From contig CM043947.1 in assembly GCA_014529385.2 (NCBI GenBank), positions 133,533,891-133,597,890 on the forward strand: DNA of 64,000 nucleotides, in the 5' to 3' direction. Below are positions 1 to 10,332 of this stretch, piece by piece. The notes below the pieces were generated by a model. It did no database searches and was not told where the DNA came from. It worked only from the letters and a program-made list of their open reading frames with translations. Numbering within the stretch: position 1 is the first letter of the stretch; the number at the start of each line of letters is the position of its first letter. The DNA is from Adiantum capillus-veneris (taxonomy: Eukaryota > Streptophyta > Polypodiopsida > Polypodiales > Pteridaceae). A program made the translations under genes and the position numbers.

Positions 1-747
1 ATGGCGATCGTGCTTACCCTTGTAAGTCGGATTGGCCACATGGCTAGTGCTTTACTCAAGCTGCTGCCAGTCTGCCTTCTGAAATTCTGCAACCCGAATG
101 ACCTTCCTTGTCCAACTGAGTATTGTAGATATCGTGTTGCTCACCTTGCATGCTTCGACAAGTCGATGTCTTGTCAAAATTGTGTCTGGTGTGTCAAATC
201 CATGGTAATGATGTCCGAAGAACCAGAAAATTTGCTGAAGGGAGGCTCGTGCAATATGAAGCCCCTCCTCCTAACAGCTCGAAAATAGTTAGGCTTGGCT
301 TTGCTATGGGTGAACGGCCTCTTCAACACTTAAGTCCTGGGCCCTTGGCCAAGTGTGATGGTCAACCAAATTAAGCCAGCGATGGCAGCAGCCGCCTGCG
401 CAGGAAAAAAAACAGAGAAGACAGCGCGCCATGCCGACTTTGTCTACTGACGATGCTGCAACGGGATGTGTTCCCCGTGAGGAGGTGCTCCCGTTGAACC
501 CAACCATGCAAGCTTTTTTGCAAATCGACACCCTGCCCTGTTGTGTGCAAGGGACCGTTCTCACGATGGTTGGAGCCCCTATTCGGTGCAACCCTTAGGG
601 ACCTTGCCCACGCCATGGTAGCCTAGCTCCAAGCAGATCGAGAGAGAGAGACCCTTAAAGAGACAGAGAGAGAAAGGGAACATGCAATAAGACATGCAAG
701 AAGCAAGACCCTTCTTCTTCCCTCCTTCATGGCCTTCCCCTCCCCTA
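1..747. other. Unassigned DNA at left edge
   Basis: I recognise no gene here. The short open frames have no recognisable domains. The part from about 600 to 747 is, on the minus strand, the leader next to the inverted primer site at 748-759. It shares a purine/pyrimidine-rich style and a CTCTCTCTCGATCT phrase with the sequence following the plus-strand primer site at 1210, so it is probably internal sequence of a decayed LTR element. Confidence 0.4.
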
Positions 748-897
748 GCTGTGATACCAATGTAAGACCGTGGGGGACTGGACCATGAAACTCTCCACCC
801 AACTGTGCCATATATAGACTCCTAGCCCCTAAATATAGCGCCGCTTGATCGCATGTCCGTCCTGGCCCTTGGCCCTGCCCTTGGCCTGACACCAATA
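748..897 (-). mobile_element. LTR end plus initiator-tRNA primer site, minus strand
   Basis: On the minus strand an LTR-like segment ends in TCTTACA at 761 and is followed after one base by TGGTATCACAGC (748-759). This closely matches the plant initiator-methionine tRNA primer-binding site used by many Copia elements. The outer LTR boundary, near 897, is estimated only from similarity to the inverted partner at 1030-1209. No coding sequence of the element is recognisable beyond it. This is a decayed LTR retrotransposon end or a solo module. Confidence 0.5.
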
Positions 898-1029
898 TAC
901 ATACTATACTTACATTGTGAGCCTATTTAAAAGACCCCCACCCCGTTCTATATGTATACATTTTTATACATTTTGGTCTTTTAATAATCCTCTCCGGTTA
1001 ACTCACGTGATATCATACACATTCTAAAA

Positions 1030-1221
1030 AGTGACCGCCCCGGGGGGTCCTAGCGGGGCAAGGCCCAACCTAGGGCGTCAGGGACCTAGGCCAAGGGCCG
1101 GCTGGACCAGTGCGGACTGGGGATCTGCTTAGGGAAAGTGCTAGGAGCTAGCCTATATAAGGGGCGGTAGGGAGGAGGATCCCAGGTTCAGTTACCCTTG
1201 GCCTTATAGTGGTATCAGAGC
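1030..1221 (+). mobile_element. LTR end plus initiator-tRNA primer site, plus strand
   Basis: The sequence CCTTATAG is followed by TGGTATCAGAGC (1210-1221), an exact match to the commonly used plant initiator-methionine tRNA primer site. The 150 bases before it resemble the reverse complement of 761-897: both carry CTAGGAG..CTATATA, GGCCAAGGGCC and GTCAGG phrases. It is therefore a second copy of the same LTR family in inverted orientation. The LTR start near 1030 is approximate. The usual CA end is degraded to TA. Confidence 0.5.
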
Positions 1222-1790
1222 TCAAGGAGGGAGCAGCCATGGAGGAGGGGATGAACCATGGCCTTCTCTTCCGTTCTCTCTCTCGATCTCTCTAGGCTTC
1301 ATCGTCTTCAACATGAGGCATGGCCTCTCAAGGGCACTCTCTCTTGCTCTCCCGTCGTGGACAAGCCGACAAGGCATGGTCATGGGAAGGATGGCTCCAC
1401 AAGCAAGGAAGGGGGGAAGAGAAGCCGACAGGGCTTGGCTGTGTGCATGGTCTCCAAGGCGGGTTTGAAGCGCATGGCTGAAGGGGAAGATCTGTGGGAA
1501 CAACCGCTTGTACATAAGCCAGAGGCGGGGTTGACCTACGACAAAATTGCCATGGGAGGGCTCGTTGGGAGAGCAAGGGGGTAAGGAGCAATTCCCGTTG
1601 AAGCGGCGCTTCGTCTAGAGCAGCACAACGATGGAGCTATCTCCTTTGTCATCGGCGCAAACAACTCGCTGCTGCAGCGAAAAAATCCTATATATTTTTT
1701 TTTCTTTTCTTCTTTTACCCTACCCAACTAAGGGTTGGGGCCCACAGAACACAACAGTTGGGCTCAATTTCGGTTCTGAGATCGAGCACG
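1222..1790 (+). other. Probable 5' leader of decayed LTR element
   Basis: This follows the primer site directly and holds a 108-codon open frame (from 1258) rich in basic and serine residues with no recognisable Gag motif. I regard it as internal sequence of the element whose LTR ends at 1209. It is not supported as a gene. Confidence 0.25.
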
Positions 1791-3250
1791 CCATATGCAA
1801 CTTGCATGCACGACATGCAGTCAACAAGGTGTCCACATCGAAGCTTTTTTTGAAACGTCTCTGTATTTTTCGATATCAAAAAATTTTGCCATGCTTAGAA
1901 ACACAAACAAGGGCCATGTGCATGGTTGCATGCACAACCACGGAAGGCGGAACAGTGGCTCTCGCATGATCACACAAGCTTGCATATTTCCGACATGCGG
2001 TCGCCAAGGCAAGTTGCATTAAGGTATTTATGCGGTAAGCAATAAATTTCAATTTTCTTTGTTATTTTCCTCAAGCACATGTTGCATCCCGCCCGACGTA
2101 CGACTTGGGCCAATCATGTGGTTCTCATACTCGCGTGCACGTATGGGTTTGGCAAACTTTGACTCCCCAGAGACCACTGATTGTGTTCATGACCAGCATC
2201 AAGCATGGCTTGAGTATGACATGGTTATGATGTTTCTAAATGTTAATGTTCGTTGCAATTTTTCCTTACGCAAGTACAACTTGATTCTATCACAGCATGG
2301 TTGTGCATTGCTTAAGAATCATATTCTTCAGATAGAGGAACTATCCTCTCTATTGCATAGCGCTCGCATGCATCAGAGGATAGTGCGTCTCTATTGCATA
2401 TCTCTACATGCATCAGAGAAACTGCATCTTCTGCACTCCAAGCACAAGCACGGCTTGTGACAGTTATCTAAAGCATTCAAATTTTGTTGCCTACTTTATT
2501 GGCAAGCGCCAATTCTTAGTTGCAAGCCTGCATCAAGCACGGCTTGAGTACACACAGTCTCGATCAGAAGTATGGCTTCTACTAAGTGCCTAGATAGAGC
2601 ACGCCCATCAACAGTTCAAATTTTCTCCAAAGGCAAGGCAAAACGGCAATGTTTCAGCATCTCAAGGAGATAGTCACGGCCTATTTCTAGACTTGTGGCA
2701 GGCGGAAAACATGTTTGGCATGGCTGACCATTTGTTCCAAAGTGAGACGCTTGTTTCAAGTTCTAGATTTGAATTTTTGCTAAGAACATGGTTCCTAGGG
2801 AAAGTTTGTCCGAGTTTTCAGCCGCTCACAACAAACCTATACAGTCAAGGACAACAGTAATCACGCTAAGCAAGTACAGCTTGTAAACCTTCTCAATCCG
2901 GTGTACAAGTAGACAAGGTCCATTCTTGGTACATGCTCGACAAGGTTATTTCATTACGTACCAGATGGGTGTATAGGATACACAAGGACATATATGCATA
3001 TGCGACAACTGTCTCTTGCAAAGAAGATATGGCTATGTGCCGTTTTGGAATTATTTTTTCCTTCCAAATTTTATGCCACCTGGTTGCAGCAACAACGACC
3101 GGCAAGGCTTCGGGGAACTGGCAAAATAGGGACTATCACCTCACAGAATCCCTACCAGTCTAAACTGTGCAAGGCACTTATGGTTTTGGCTCTCACGGTT
3201 GAGGCCATCACTCTTCGCAAGGGCTTACGATTCTGCATGCATGGCATGCT
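1791..3250. repeat. Region of scattered ATG-centred interrupted palindromes
   Basis: No gene is recognisable. The stretch repeatedly carries 11-15 base inverted repeats around a three-base spacer: CAAGCATGGCTTG (2200), CAAGTACAACTTG (2271), CACAGCATGGTTGTG (2291, with a G:T pair), CAAGCACGGCTTG (2445 and 2534), GAACATGGTTC (2784) and GCATGCATGGCATGC (3235). CAAGTACAGCTTG at 2871 is a weaker version. It may be a very diverged tandem satellite. Confidence 0.4.
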
Positions 3251-3636
3251 AGTGAGGTGGATTCAATTCTACCACTTCATGCATTGCGCTTCCGCTACGA
3301 CACTCGCAACTCTGTCAAGGACAGACTAAGTGATAGATTTCTTAATATGATTGTTGGTTGCTATCAACACAACAACACTACAAGGAACCTAAATCTACGA
3401 CTTATTTTAGGGGCAAAGTGTCAATGCTAAGTTATCCTCATACAATCACGACCCCTGCATGGTAGGTGGGTCGGAATGAAATTTCTATTTTTCTGTTACC
3501 TCTATCGATAAGAGAGTCATACCGGCAAACTGTGGAATTCTTATACGATAAGCTGCAATTTAAGTATAAGATGCGTAAGAGCACATAGCTTGGGTACACA
3601 CTCTAAAACCTTAAGGAAAGTTCCTTAGCCCAGCAT

Positions 3637-3637
<1 letters not shown>

Positions 3638-3690
<53 letters not shown>
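3638..3690. repeat. (TC)n microsatellite
   Basis: An uninterrupted CT dinucleotide run of about 53 bases, followed directly by an A-rich run. Confidence 0.97.
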
Positions 3691-3692
<2 letters not shown>

Positions 3693-3835
3693 AAAAAAAA
3701 TGAAAATCTTCTAAGAAGCTTTTGATACATGTTTTGCTCGTGAGTCAGCTTGAGCCAAGGTGCTCTACCTCACAGCTAGCACGTGGCTAAGATGCTACTC
3801 AAATTAGTCTTCATCGGTTCGTTGGTTGAACACTA

Positions 3836-5472
3836 ATTTTTTTTTCCGAGAAAAAGATCCTTCTATTAGTTAATGAAAGCTGCCCATAGGGCTACATCCA
3901 CCTCTGCAAGAGAGGGCTACAACAAACATGATGGGGAGACTCTCCCAATGAAAAAACAGCATATATACAATGGGGCTAAATCAAGAGATGGGAGGAGGGA
4001 AAAGCCACACAGGTGGACAATAGTGCCATCTGAGCACCCCCTGGACCATGGAGTAAAACGGCCCAGGGCGCCAGAGACGAAGGAAAGCCTCGCGGCGCTC
4101 CCGCATGCGGTCGGAGCTGCCCTGTAGTCCCTCAAGCTGTCCTCTGAGAGTGTGGATCAGCTCTAGCCAAAAGTCACGAACAGTCTCCGCTGGTGGTACA
4201 GGGCGAGCCTCAAAGATGCGGAAACAACGGGCCCGCCAGATGAACCAGAGAGCTAGGCCGCTGATGAGCTCCCAACACTCCGCTCTCTCACTGGAGTGTT
4301 GTAGACCCCCTTGTATCACTATCATCCTGCTGGTGGAAGATAGCTCAAACTGAAGTGCCGGGCCCGTGAGGGTGGACCAAGCCGCCGCCCCCCAAGTGTA
4401 CTGTCGAGCCGTGGAGAGGGCAGGGATCAGCCGAAGAACTCGTAGCCACACCTGCTGGGCCGAGGGGCAGTCCCAAAGACAGTGTCGCTGACTCTCCACC
4501 AACTGGTCACAGGCTGTACATGCGGCCGAGAGACCACAATGTACAAGCCATCTCCCTACTGCTGTGGCTCTGTGTGCAACCAACCACTGGAACAAGGTAA
4601 CGCGCCTCGGCTGTCTGGAGTCCCACAGCCTCTGCCAAAAAACTGCCAAGAACTCAACTGTGAGACCCTCCTCCTGCCAATGACGTGCTGCAGCGGGGCG
4701 GGCCTCTCTCAGTGCTGCAAGTATATGACGTCCAAGCCGAACAGTGTACTGAAAGAAAGGGACTCCTGGGCGGTCTGCAGAAGAGAATGGGTCCCTCCAT
4801 AGCCACTCACCAGGATCCCACTGTACTCGTGCCAGTGGACAACACTCCCAAGCCCATAGCCTCCAGTGTCCTGTCTCAAGAGCTGCTGGGTCAGGGTCTA
4901 TGACGCAAGTCCTCCCACAGATGCCCACAATTCGGATCCTCTGAAAACAACACTCTGCAACCTGCGGGGCCTCTACTGCAACTCTCTGTAATCGTCCCCC
5001 ACCCCGAAGCTCGAAGAACAGGGCTGGGACAGTCTCTGAGCAAGCCCTGACTGAAATGAGAACCTCCAGTCGTGTGAAGGCTCCCATCCACCGGGGTGCT
5101 ACTGGCTCGAGAGGCGTGAGCCAATCAGTTGGAACTGACTCTAAGATGTCCTGACACATGCTCTGAACCCCTCTCATGCCCTGTAGCTGGACAACCTGCA
5201 CCTCCTCTGACAAACCTGTGAACTCTAGCCAGTCACCTAGAGAGCGCGCTGGACCTGCTGCCATGGGACCCCAAGAAACATGAGGCCTACTCCCAACCAA
5301 GTGGCCTCTCTGAGTGCTAACCATGGGGTTCCAGACGAGGGGCTGCCGTAGGCACTCCTCCGTGCACGTCGGCTGTCGCTGCTCTAGGCCACACCGCAGT
5401 AGCTCCCAAGAACGAAGCAAACTCACAGCGAATCGGTCCTCCAGTCTCCTGCTCAAACCAACTCGGCGCAAC
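3836..5472 (-). mobile_element. 5'-truncated LINE insertion with 13-bp target duplication
   Basis: The insert has TGGTTGAACACTA on both sides (3823-3835 and 5473-5485), a perfect 13-bp target-site duplication. On the minus strand it ends in a short poly(A), seen as nine T at 3837-3845, just inside the duplication. Its coding content is only the C-terminal part of an L1-type ORF2 protein. A terminal A-run, a long duplication and loss of the 5' part are together the signature of target-primed reverse transcription that stopped early. The insert is 1637 bp. The duplicated target marks the flanking intergenic DNA as older. Confidence 0.9.
3981..5472 (-). pseudogene. LINE ORF2 C-terminal fragment with zf-RVT domain
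   Basis: One frame is open for about 500 codons on the minus strand. The ORF track runs it to 5483, but bases beyond 5472 belong to the target duplication and its first codon would be GTG, so there is no genuine start. Around residues 292-356 lies a reverse-transcriptase zinc-binding (zf-RVT) region: FWQRLWD, then VTLFQWL, then C332-x2-C335-x8-H344-x4-C349. The following FIWRAR stretch is typical of the tail of plant L1-like ORF2 proteins. Endonuclease and RT catalytic domains are absent. The coding strand is much more GC-rich than its surroundings, as expected for a foreign insertion. The long uninterrupted frame suggests a fairly recent insertion, but the fragment cannot encode a working protein. 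Confidence 0.85.
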
Positions 5473-5485
5473 TGGTTGAACACTA

Positions 5486-6362
5486 TTTTGCATAAGGGCT
5501 ATGAGCCAAACAGGCTAAGAGCCGTTGTCAGGCCAAGGGTAAGACCCAACTATTGCCATTCTTTGGGTGATTGATTTCAAGATCTACCAAAGGAAGTACA
5601 CATCGGCGTTAATGGATAAGCAAGAGTCTTGTCATTACGGATGTTTAGGGTGTCATTTTTGCACTACATGTTTTCAGTGCGACACTCAAGTTGAGTTTTT
5701 GATAATCTTCAACTCACAGCAGCTGATCTCTACAAGGAAGTATAGATGCAGCAATCAGTTGCGACAGCATGGCTGTCCATAAGAGCTTGGCAGTTCACTT
5801 GTGTGGGTTTCCTGCCCTCTCTATAGCACTACGGAGTGTCTATGGACATACTGTTTTGGGGTAAGACCTCGCGGGTGATTGTTACATCACCCCATAGGCA
5901 TTAAGGATCACAGTTTGATCTGCATTGAGGATCACAATTGATCTCCCTCAGTTATCCTTTCAAGGAAAGAATTCCGCAATCTATCACACGCGGTAGCGGA
6001 CGAACACACTTTTCAAGTTGATTCCAATCATTATGTACACGGTTGACTATGTTGGTTACCATTATTTGCTAGTTGAGCAGTTTCTACAAAGAGTCTTAGC
6101 AAGGGGTTGACTACGTATATTCTAATCCAAGGGCTTGGATTGCAAAGTTTGAGGGGTTGAAAACGTTGCTATAACATAGATTTCAGCGGGCCCATTTGCC
6201 CTTGATAGATGTTGGAGTGAAGGAGAGGCTTGATGGGGTGTGGATCTCTCATACCACAACCCTTAGTGAAGGGCTGAAAACAGAGGAAAAACAGCAAGGT
6301 TTTATGGCTAGAAATAGTGTCGTGTGACAATTGATAGTGATGGGGGTGTGTCTTTCACCTAA
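5486..6362. other. Intergenic DNA before the HET pseudogene
   Basis: No gene is recognised. It contains a short imperfect direct repeat around 5897-5945 (GGATCACA..TTGATC twice) and the interrupted palindrome GACAGCATGGCTGTC at 5763. The latter has the same architecture as those in 1791-3250, consistent with both sides having been contiguous before the LINE inserted. The last 150 bases translate in the HET frame but with stops. Confidence 0.35.
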
Positions 6363-7486
6363 CCGAAGGACTGGAGGTTCCACACCATCTCTCATCCATG
6401 GAGCAAGGATATCAGGGATATGTTTGAGATGGTGAGTAAGGAGGTGAAGGTTTACGCAAATTACCTCACATACAACCATGTCTTTAGAGGTAGAAGCCTT
6501 CGCAATGATCAGCCTGATTATTGTGACCTAATTGAATTCCTTAAGATCCTCCTAGATGATGGGGTAGAGACGGTTTGGTTTGATGGTCTGTGCATCAACC
6601 AAGTGGAGAGTGAAGAGAAACATCACGAGATAATCCACATGGGAGCCTTCTACTTCCATAGCTTGGGTTGCTATGTGATAACACATGGTTTGGGCAGAGG
6701 GTTTGGGGTGGTAGATGCAGAAATGCCAGCTGGTGTAGAAGCAATGGCGGTCGAGTTGCCCCGGCGGTTCTAAAGGGTTTGGACATTGCAGGAATTTCTA
6801 GTGCCTAAGAGGCTCACATTTGTGGTGGAGCTGGGCATGTTCGAGTTTTGTATGCTTGTCTCCTCCATTTCTACAAGACATACGGATTGTAAGTGCCTCT
6901 GCAGCCGAAGTGGGGACCTGGGATCGGCCAGCACTTCAAAGCAGATACATGAAGGCGGTGATACTGGCACGGAAGCGGATACTGGCTTTTGGAAAGTCTT
7001 GGAAAGCTCACTATACAAATGCACATCTGGGTGCTTCCAAAGGGTGAAGGCAAAGGTGGTTGCTAGTTGTGATGGCAATATGGAGCAGAGCCTGTATTTT
7101 GTGGATAGAGATGCCTATGCAGCAATCTATATGCTAGTATATGACAAAGACAAGGACAGGCAAAAGTGCATGGATTGGCTCCGGTTGTGGAGCCGGCTTT
7201 AAGAATGTTGATTGGTGGCTCTTCTGGAGTTGTGGAAGAGATTTTTGTGCGTGATTGCTCTAACGAAGAAGATAGGGTGCTGTCAGTGTTAGGACTGCTG
7301 AGACTGGATGGAAAAGTGCAAAACCTCCGTACGAGGAGAATGCTCGACAAGCAAATAGCACAAATGTGCGGCATTCTTGCAAAATTTGACTTGGAAACTC
7401 TCATCAGGTTAAGTGCTTCCTTCATAGGACTCTTCGACAGCCCCGGATTATCATGGGCTCCCCATTTTACATCCACATCGTGACAA
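6363..7486 (+). pseudogene. HET-domain (heterokaryon-incompatibility-like) pseudogene
   Basis: The frame opening after a stop at 6360 reads SHPWS at 6390, then WFDGLCINQ at 6576-6602, and WTLQEF just after 6774. These match the three conserved blocks of the HET domain: an N-terminal SHxW, a WxDxLCINQ core and an RxWTLQE block. A single TAA at 6771-6773 interrupts it. The same frame then runs to 7202, where the reading shifts to the frame containing EDRVLSVLGLL (7265-7300) and ends at 7486. HET domains are best known in fungi, where they trigger incompatibility cell death; related domains occur in some non-seed plants. One stop, one frameshift and no clean start make it a relic. It could be a host gene or a fragment captured by the CACTA remnant just downstream. 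Function in this organism is not inferable. Confidence 0.7.
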
Positions 7487-8049
7487 AATCATCAGGATCT
7501 GCATGCCTTCAGGCCCTTGGTAGGTTCCAGATCAATGAATGTGTGTGCTTCAGGAGGACTCTTCTGAAGTGATATGTCATCAAGGTCAAACTACTATCCT
7601 TAGTGCCACATGAACAACAATGCCCAAAATCCGGCTCAAATGCATGCTCTGCTGTAGAGGAAGCACGTCTCGCCAACCAACCGGAATCATTGTTTGTTTT
7701 GGAGATTGTTCCTGGTCTTTCCATCCTCCTCTCCTCCTCTACAACAACTAACCAAGAACTCAGTTTCCGCACAATAGCTACTAGTTTGAACCTTTCAAGC
7801 AATTCTCAACCGATTTTGGGAGGTAGGATGCAATTAAGCCTAAACCTTGCACCTGTTGGTGGATTTAAGAATGTACTCTCTGATTCCATGGGCTCAGATG
7901 GTATGAATAATTCCCAAATAAAACTCAATGTATAGCTGCTTTTATTGCGGAGCGTTAGAAACAAGTACTGCTTTTATTGGGGAGCGTTAAGTGCAGATAC
8001 GATGTTTGTGTTAGTCTGACATATAGTTTGTTTTAAATATACAGATACG
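7487..8049. other. Spacer between HET pseudogene and TnpA-like exons
   Basis: No recognisable coding domain. Two near-identical phrases (TGCTTTTATTG.GGAGCGTTA, about 7936 and 7970) form a short tandem repeat of about 33 bp. Otherwise I see nothing. Confidence 0.3.
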
Positions 8050-9046
8050 ATGAGTGACCATGGTCATAGAGTGAAGTTGACATTCATCAAGACTTTGCTA
8101 CGTACCACTGGACTATCAGGAGAGGCTTTGACGGAGGCTATGTCAGATTATATGGAGATGGATGACGTCGGTTTAGACAGTTCCATCGAGTTTCTTGGGC
8201 AATTCAGTTTGCTCGTATGTCTTGAAGAGGATACATCCTCCCAGTCACACACAGGAGTGCAGACTTCCTCTCATGCAGATCAAACCATAGCGCATCGGTA
8301 ATCTTCTCGATTGATAAAGTAGTAATGTCATTATTTTTTTAATATAGAAATCTTAATGTATGTATTCCCTTGATGTCTTTGTTTGCTTAGGACTCCTATT
8401 CCAGGCACATCACATCACGAGATTCAGCAGCTTACTCCTAATGTACCTCCTAGTACTCAGGTGACACCTGATTCACAGGCTAGTGGTCGTCAGTCTTGGA
8501 GGTATATCTATTATGGTGATTATGGATTAAATATCAAGTAGTTTTTAAGAACTCTCATCTCATCTATTGTTTGTTTATATTGCATGTAGGCATCATCGGC
8601 AGAGTAGCACGCCACCAGGCCGATCGACTCATGAGACACCACCTCAGTTGCTAGTTCCCCCGTCAGTGCCCCCACCTCCATCGATGCGCACGTGCACTGG
8701 CAGCTTGGGTGTCAGGTGTCACATGCGATATCTTGCGTGACGGGTCTATCCTCCAGCTCGGAGCTGGCATCACCCTCACACGTCGAATGGGAGACCTCTG
8801 CTCATCTTATCTAAAGCAGGTTCATATACCATGGGAGTAAGTATTAATTAACATAAAAAATATAAATTTTAGTTTGTTAGTTGAATTACTAATGGACTTT
8901 ATTTTGCATTGTAGTGATCAGCATGAGCATGACAAGAAATATGTTATTAACAAACTAGAGACGGATTATGGGACAGGACGGAGTCAGAAGTGGATGGTCA
9001 AGCAAATGTGCAAACAGACGGGTCATCGACGTGACGTAGCACGGTA
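8050..9046 (+). pseudogene. TnpA-like CACTA protein, split by introns
   Basis: Four coding blocks can be joined at plausible GT-AG sites: 8050-8297, 8392-8502, 8591-8840 and about 8915-9041. The first codes for an 83-codon run starting ATG. The second and third are Pro/Ser/Thr/Gln-rich. The third and fourth match, in order and spacing, part of the intact TnpA-like protein at 59247-60149: RDGS, then a hydrophobic stretch, then DQxExxKKYVI..LE.xYG. That protein belongs to the plant En/Spm-associated transposase group (Pfam Transposase_24-like by appearance). The third block needs a frame change near 8690, so this copy is broken. The sequence stops resembling the family after 9046. Confidence 0.5.
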
Positions 9047-9255
9047 AGTAGAGTGAAAGAAAGAAATATTTTTAACGTCTATGCCAGGCCAAAACCGGCC
9101 TATGAGACAAATCAAATGTACATGGTGTGTATATCTTCCTTTTATTGGAAAGACAAATGAAACAAAATTGTTATGCGTCACCTCGCTGCCCTGTCGATTG
9201 TAGAAATTTGATCCTTGCCAACATCTCTTAATGTCCAGAAGCATGAGCACAACCT

Positions 9256-9564
9256 CTAACCAGGTGATCCACTCGTCATATTCCAACTCGCGTTCCATTG
9301 TCCTGGACCTTGTCCGAGCCACTCGCCAAATAAAATAGCTTGGGTGAAGCACGGGCTGGTGCTACCAAAGCCCGTGTACCCGCAAACTAAGTAGTATCTT
9401 ACATCAGCCATGTCTTTTTCCCATGCATCTTTGCATGCTTCCACACCTGGATCGCAAAGCACCATGAATGGCGCAGTACATTGCTCGGTCTTATTAGTCC
9501 AGTCTCTACCATTCGGAGTCTTCTCATGCGCACTCATACCACTGTGAGCGGGATGGAAACACAT
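9256..9564 (-). other. Unrecognised 102-codon open frame
   Basis: An open frame on the minus strand beginning MCFHPAHS and rich in Cys, Trp, Gly and aromatic residues, with a YYLVCGYTGFGS stretch. I do not recognise the family. It lies downstream of the TnpA-like remnant on the opposite strand. The minus-strand sequence just beyond it (9070-9105) shares a phrase of the type TCATAGG..TTGGCCT..AGACGTTAA with 56305-56345, which suggests mobile-element origin. It may not be a gene. Confidence 0.2.
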
Positions 9565-10022
9565 ACAATGCCTCTATAATGACCTGACACACACGCTTGG
9601 GATGATACACACACACACACACTATGGGGCACCACTCGGCTTATACAACCCACTTGGACAAGACAGGGAACACACTGATAGAGTGAGATGAGAGAGACTA
9701 CCCATTTACCCACTCCACACAAAGAGACACACACACACCCAAAAAACTCAGCTCAAAAGCAGAGAATTTCTGATGTTTAGATACAACTGAGATTGGGCCA
9801 ACACCAATGGGACAAACAGTTCACACAATATGGGTAAAATATGCCAGATACAATCACAAATTGGAGCAGAAGCTTCACTCATAGGAGAAACTTACACAGC
9901 CAAAATAGCAGAAAAACTATGAGGAATTTGGTAAAATGGACAACGCCATCACGTCCCGAACAGCCGAAAACCCCAGTCTACAATGTCAAAGTGCTCAAAT
10001 CCGACCTCGGATGAGCAGTTTA
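9565..10022. other. Intergenic, no gene seen
   Basis: Contains a short (CA)n run near 9610 and AC-rich sequence. No domain, LTR boundary or RNA gene could be recognised. Confidence 0.4.
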
Positions 10023-10332
10023 GGGCCAAAAAATGCTCCAAAATGAGCAAAAACTGAGCTGCGGCTGTTCTTCCTCTTCTCTCCACATTTTTTCTGGTCT
10101 TCTCTCAGTTTTTTCAATTTCCACACTTAGCTTTTTTAATTGAGCACCTTTGGCCTTTTAGATGACCTCTAACGGACGGGCCAAAAAATGCTCCAAAATG
10201 AGCAAAAACTGAGTTGCGGCTGTTCTTCCTCTTCTCTCCACGTTTTTTCTAGTCTTCTCTCAGTTTTTTCAGTTTCCACACTTAGCTTTTTTAGTTGGGC
10301 ACCTTTGGCCTTTTAGATGACCTCAAACGGAC
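10023..10332. repeat. Tandem duplication, 2 x 155 bp
   Basis: Two head-to-tail copies, 10023-10177 and 10178-10332, each begin GGGCCAAAAAATGCTCCAAA and end AACGGAC. They differ at only a handful of positions (for example GAGCTGC/GAGTTGC and TTTAATTGAG/TTTAGTTGGG). They are A/T-rich with a pyrimidine-rich middle and have no coding content. They lie between the TnpA remnant and the Tat-type Gypsy and could be part of that Gypsy's 3' LTR. Confidence 0.9.

Noticed and set aside
1258-1584. 108-codon frame after the initiator-tRNA primer site as a gag gene
   Set aside because: No Gag motif, overlapping frames of similar length on the other strand, and composition explained by local base bias.
2059-2460. 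133-codon frame as a host gene
   Set aside because: No recognisable domain and it covers the palindrome-rich repeat region.
3376-3390. CACTACAAGGAACCT as a CACTA terminus
   Set aside because: No inverted partner with a flanking duplication was found on the plus-strand side.
5473-5483. Start of a 500-residue protein at 5483
   Set aside because: The first codon is GTG and lies in the LINE target-site duplication, so it is flanking DNA and not part of the LINE gene.
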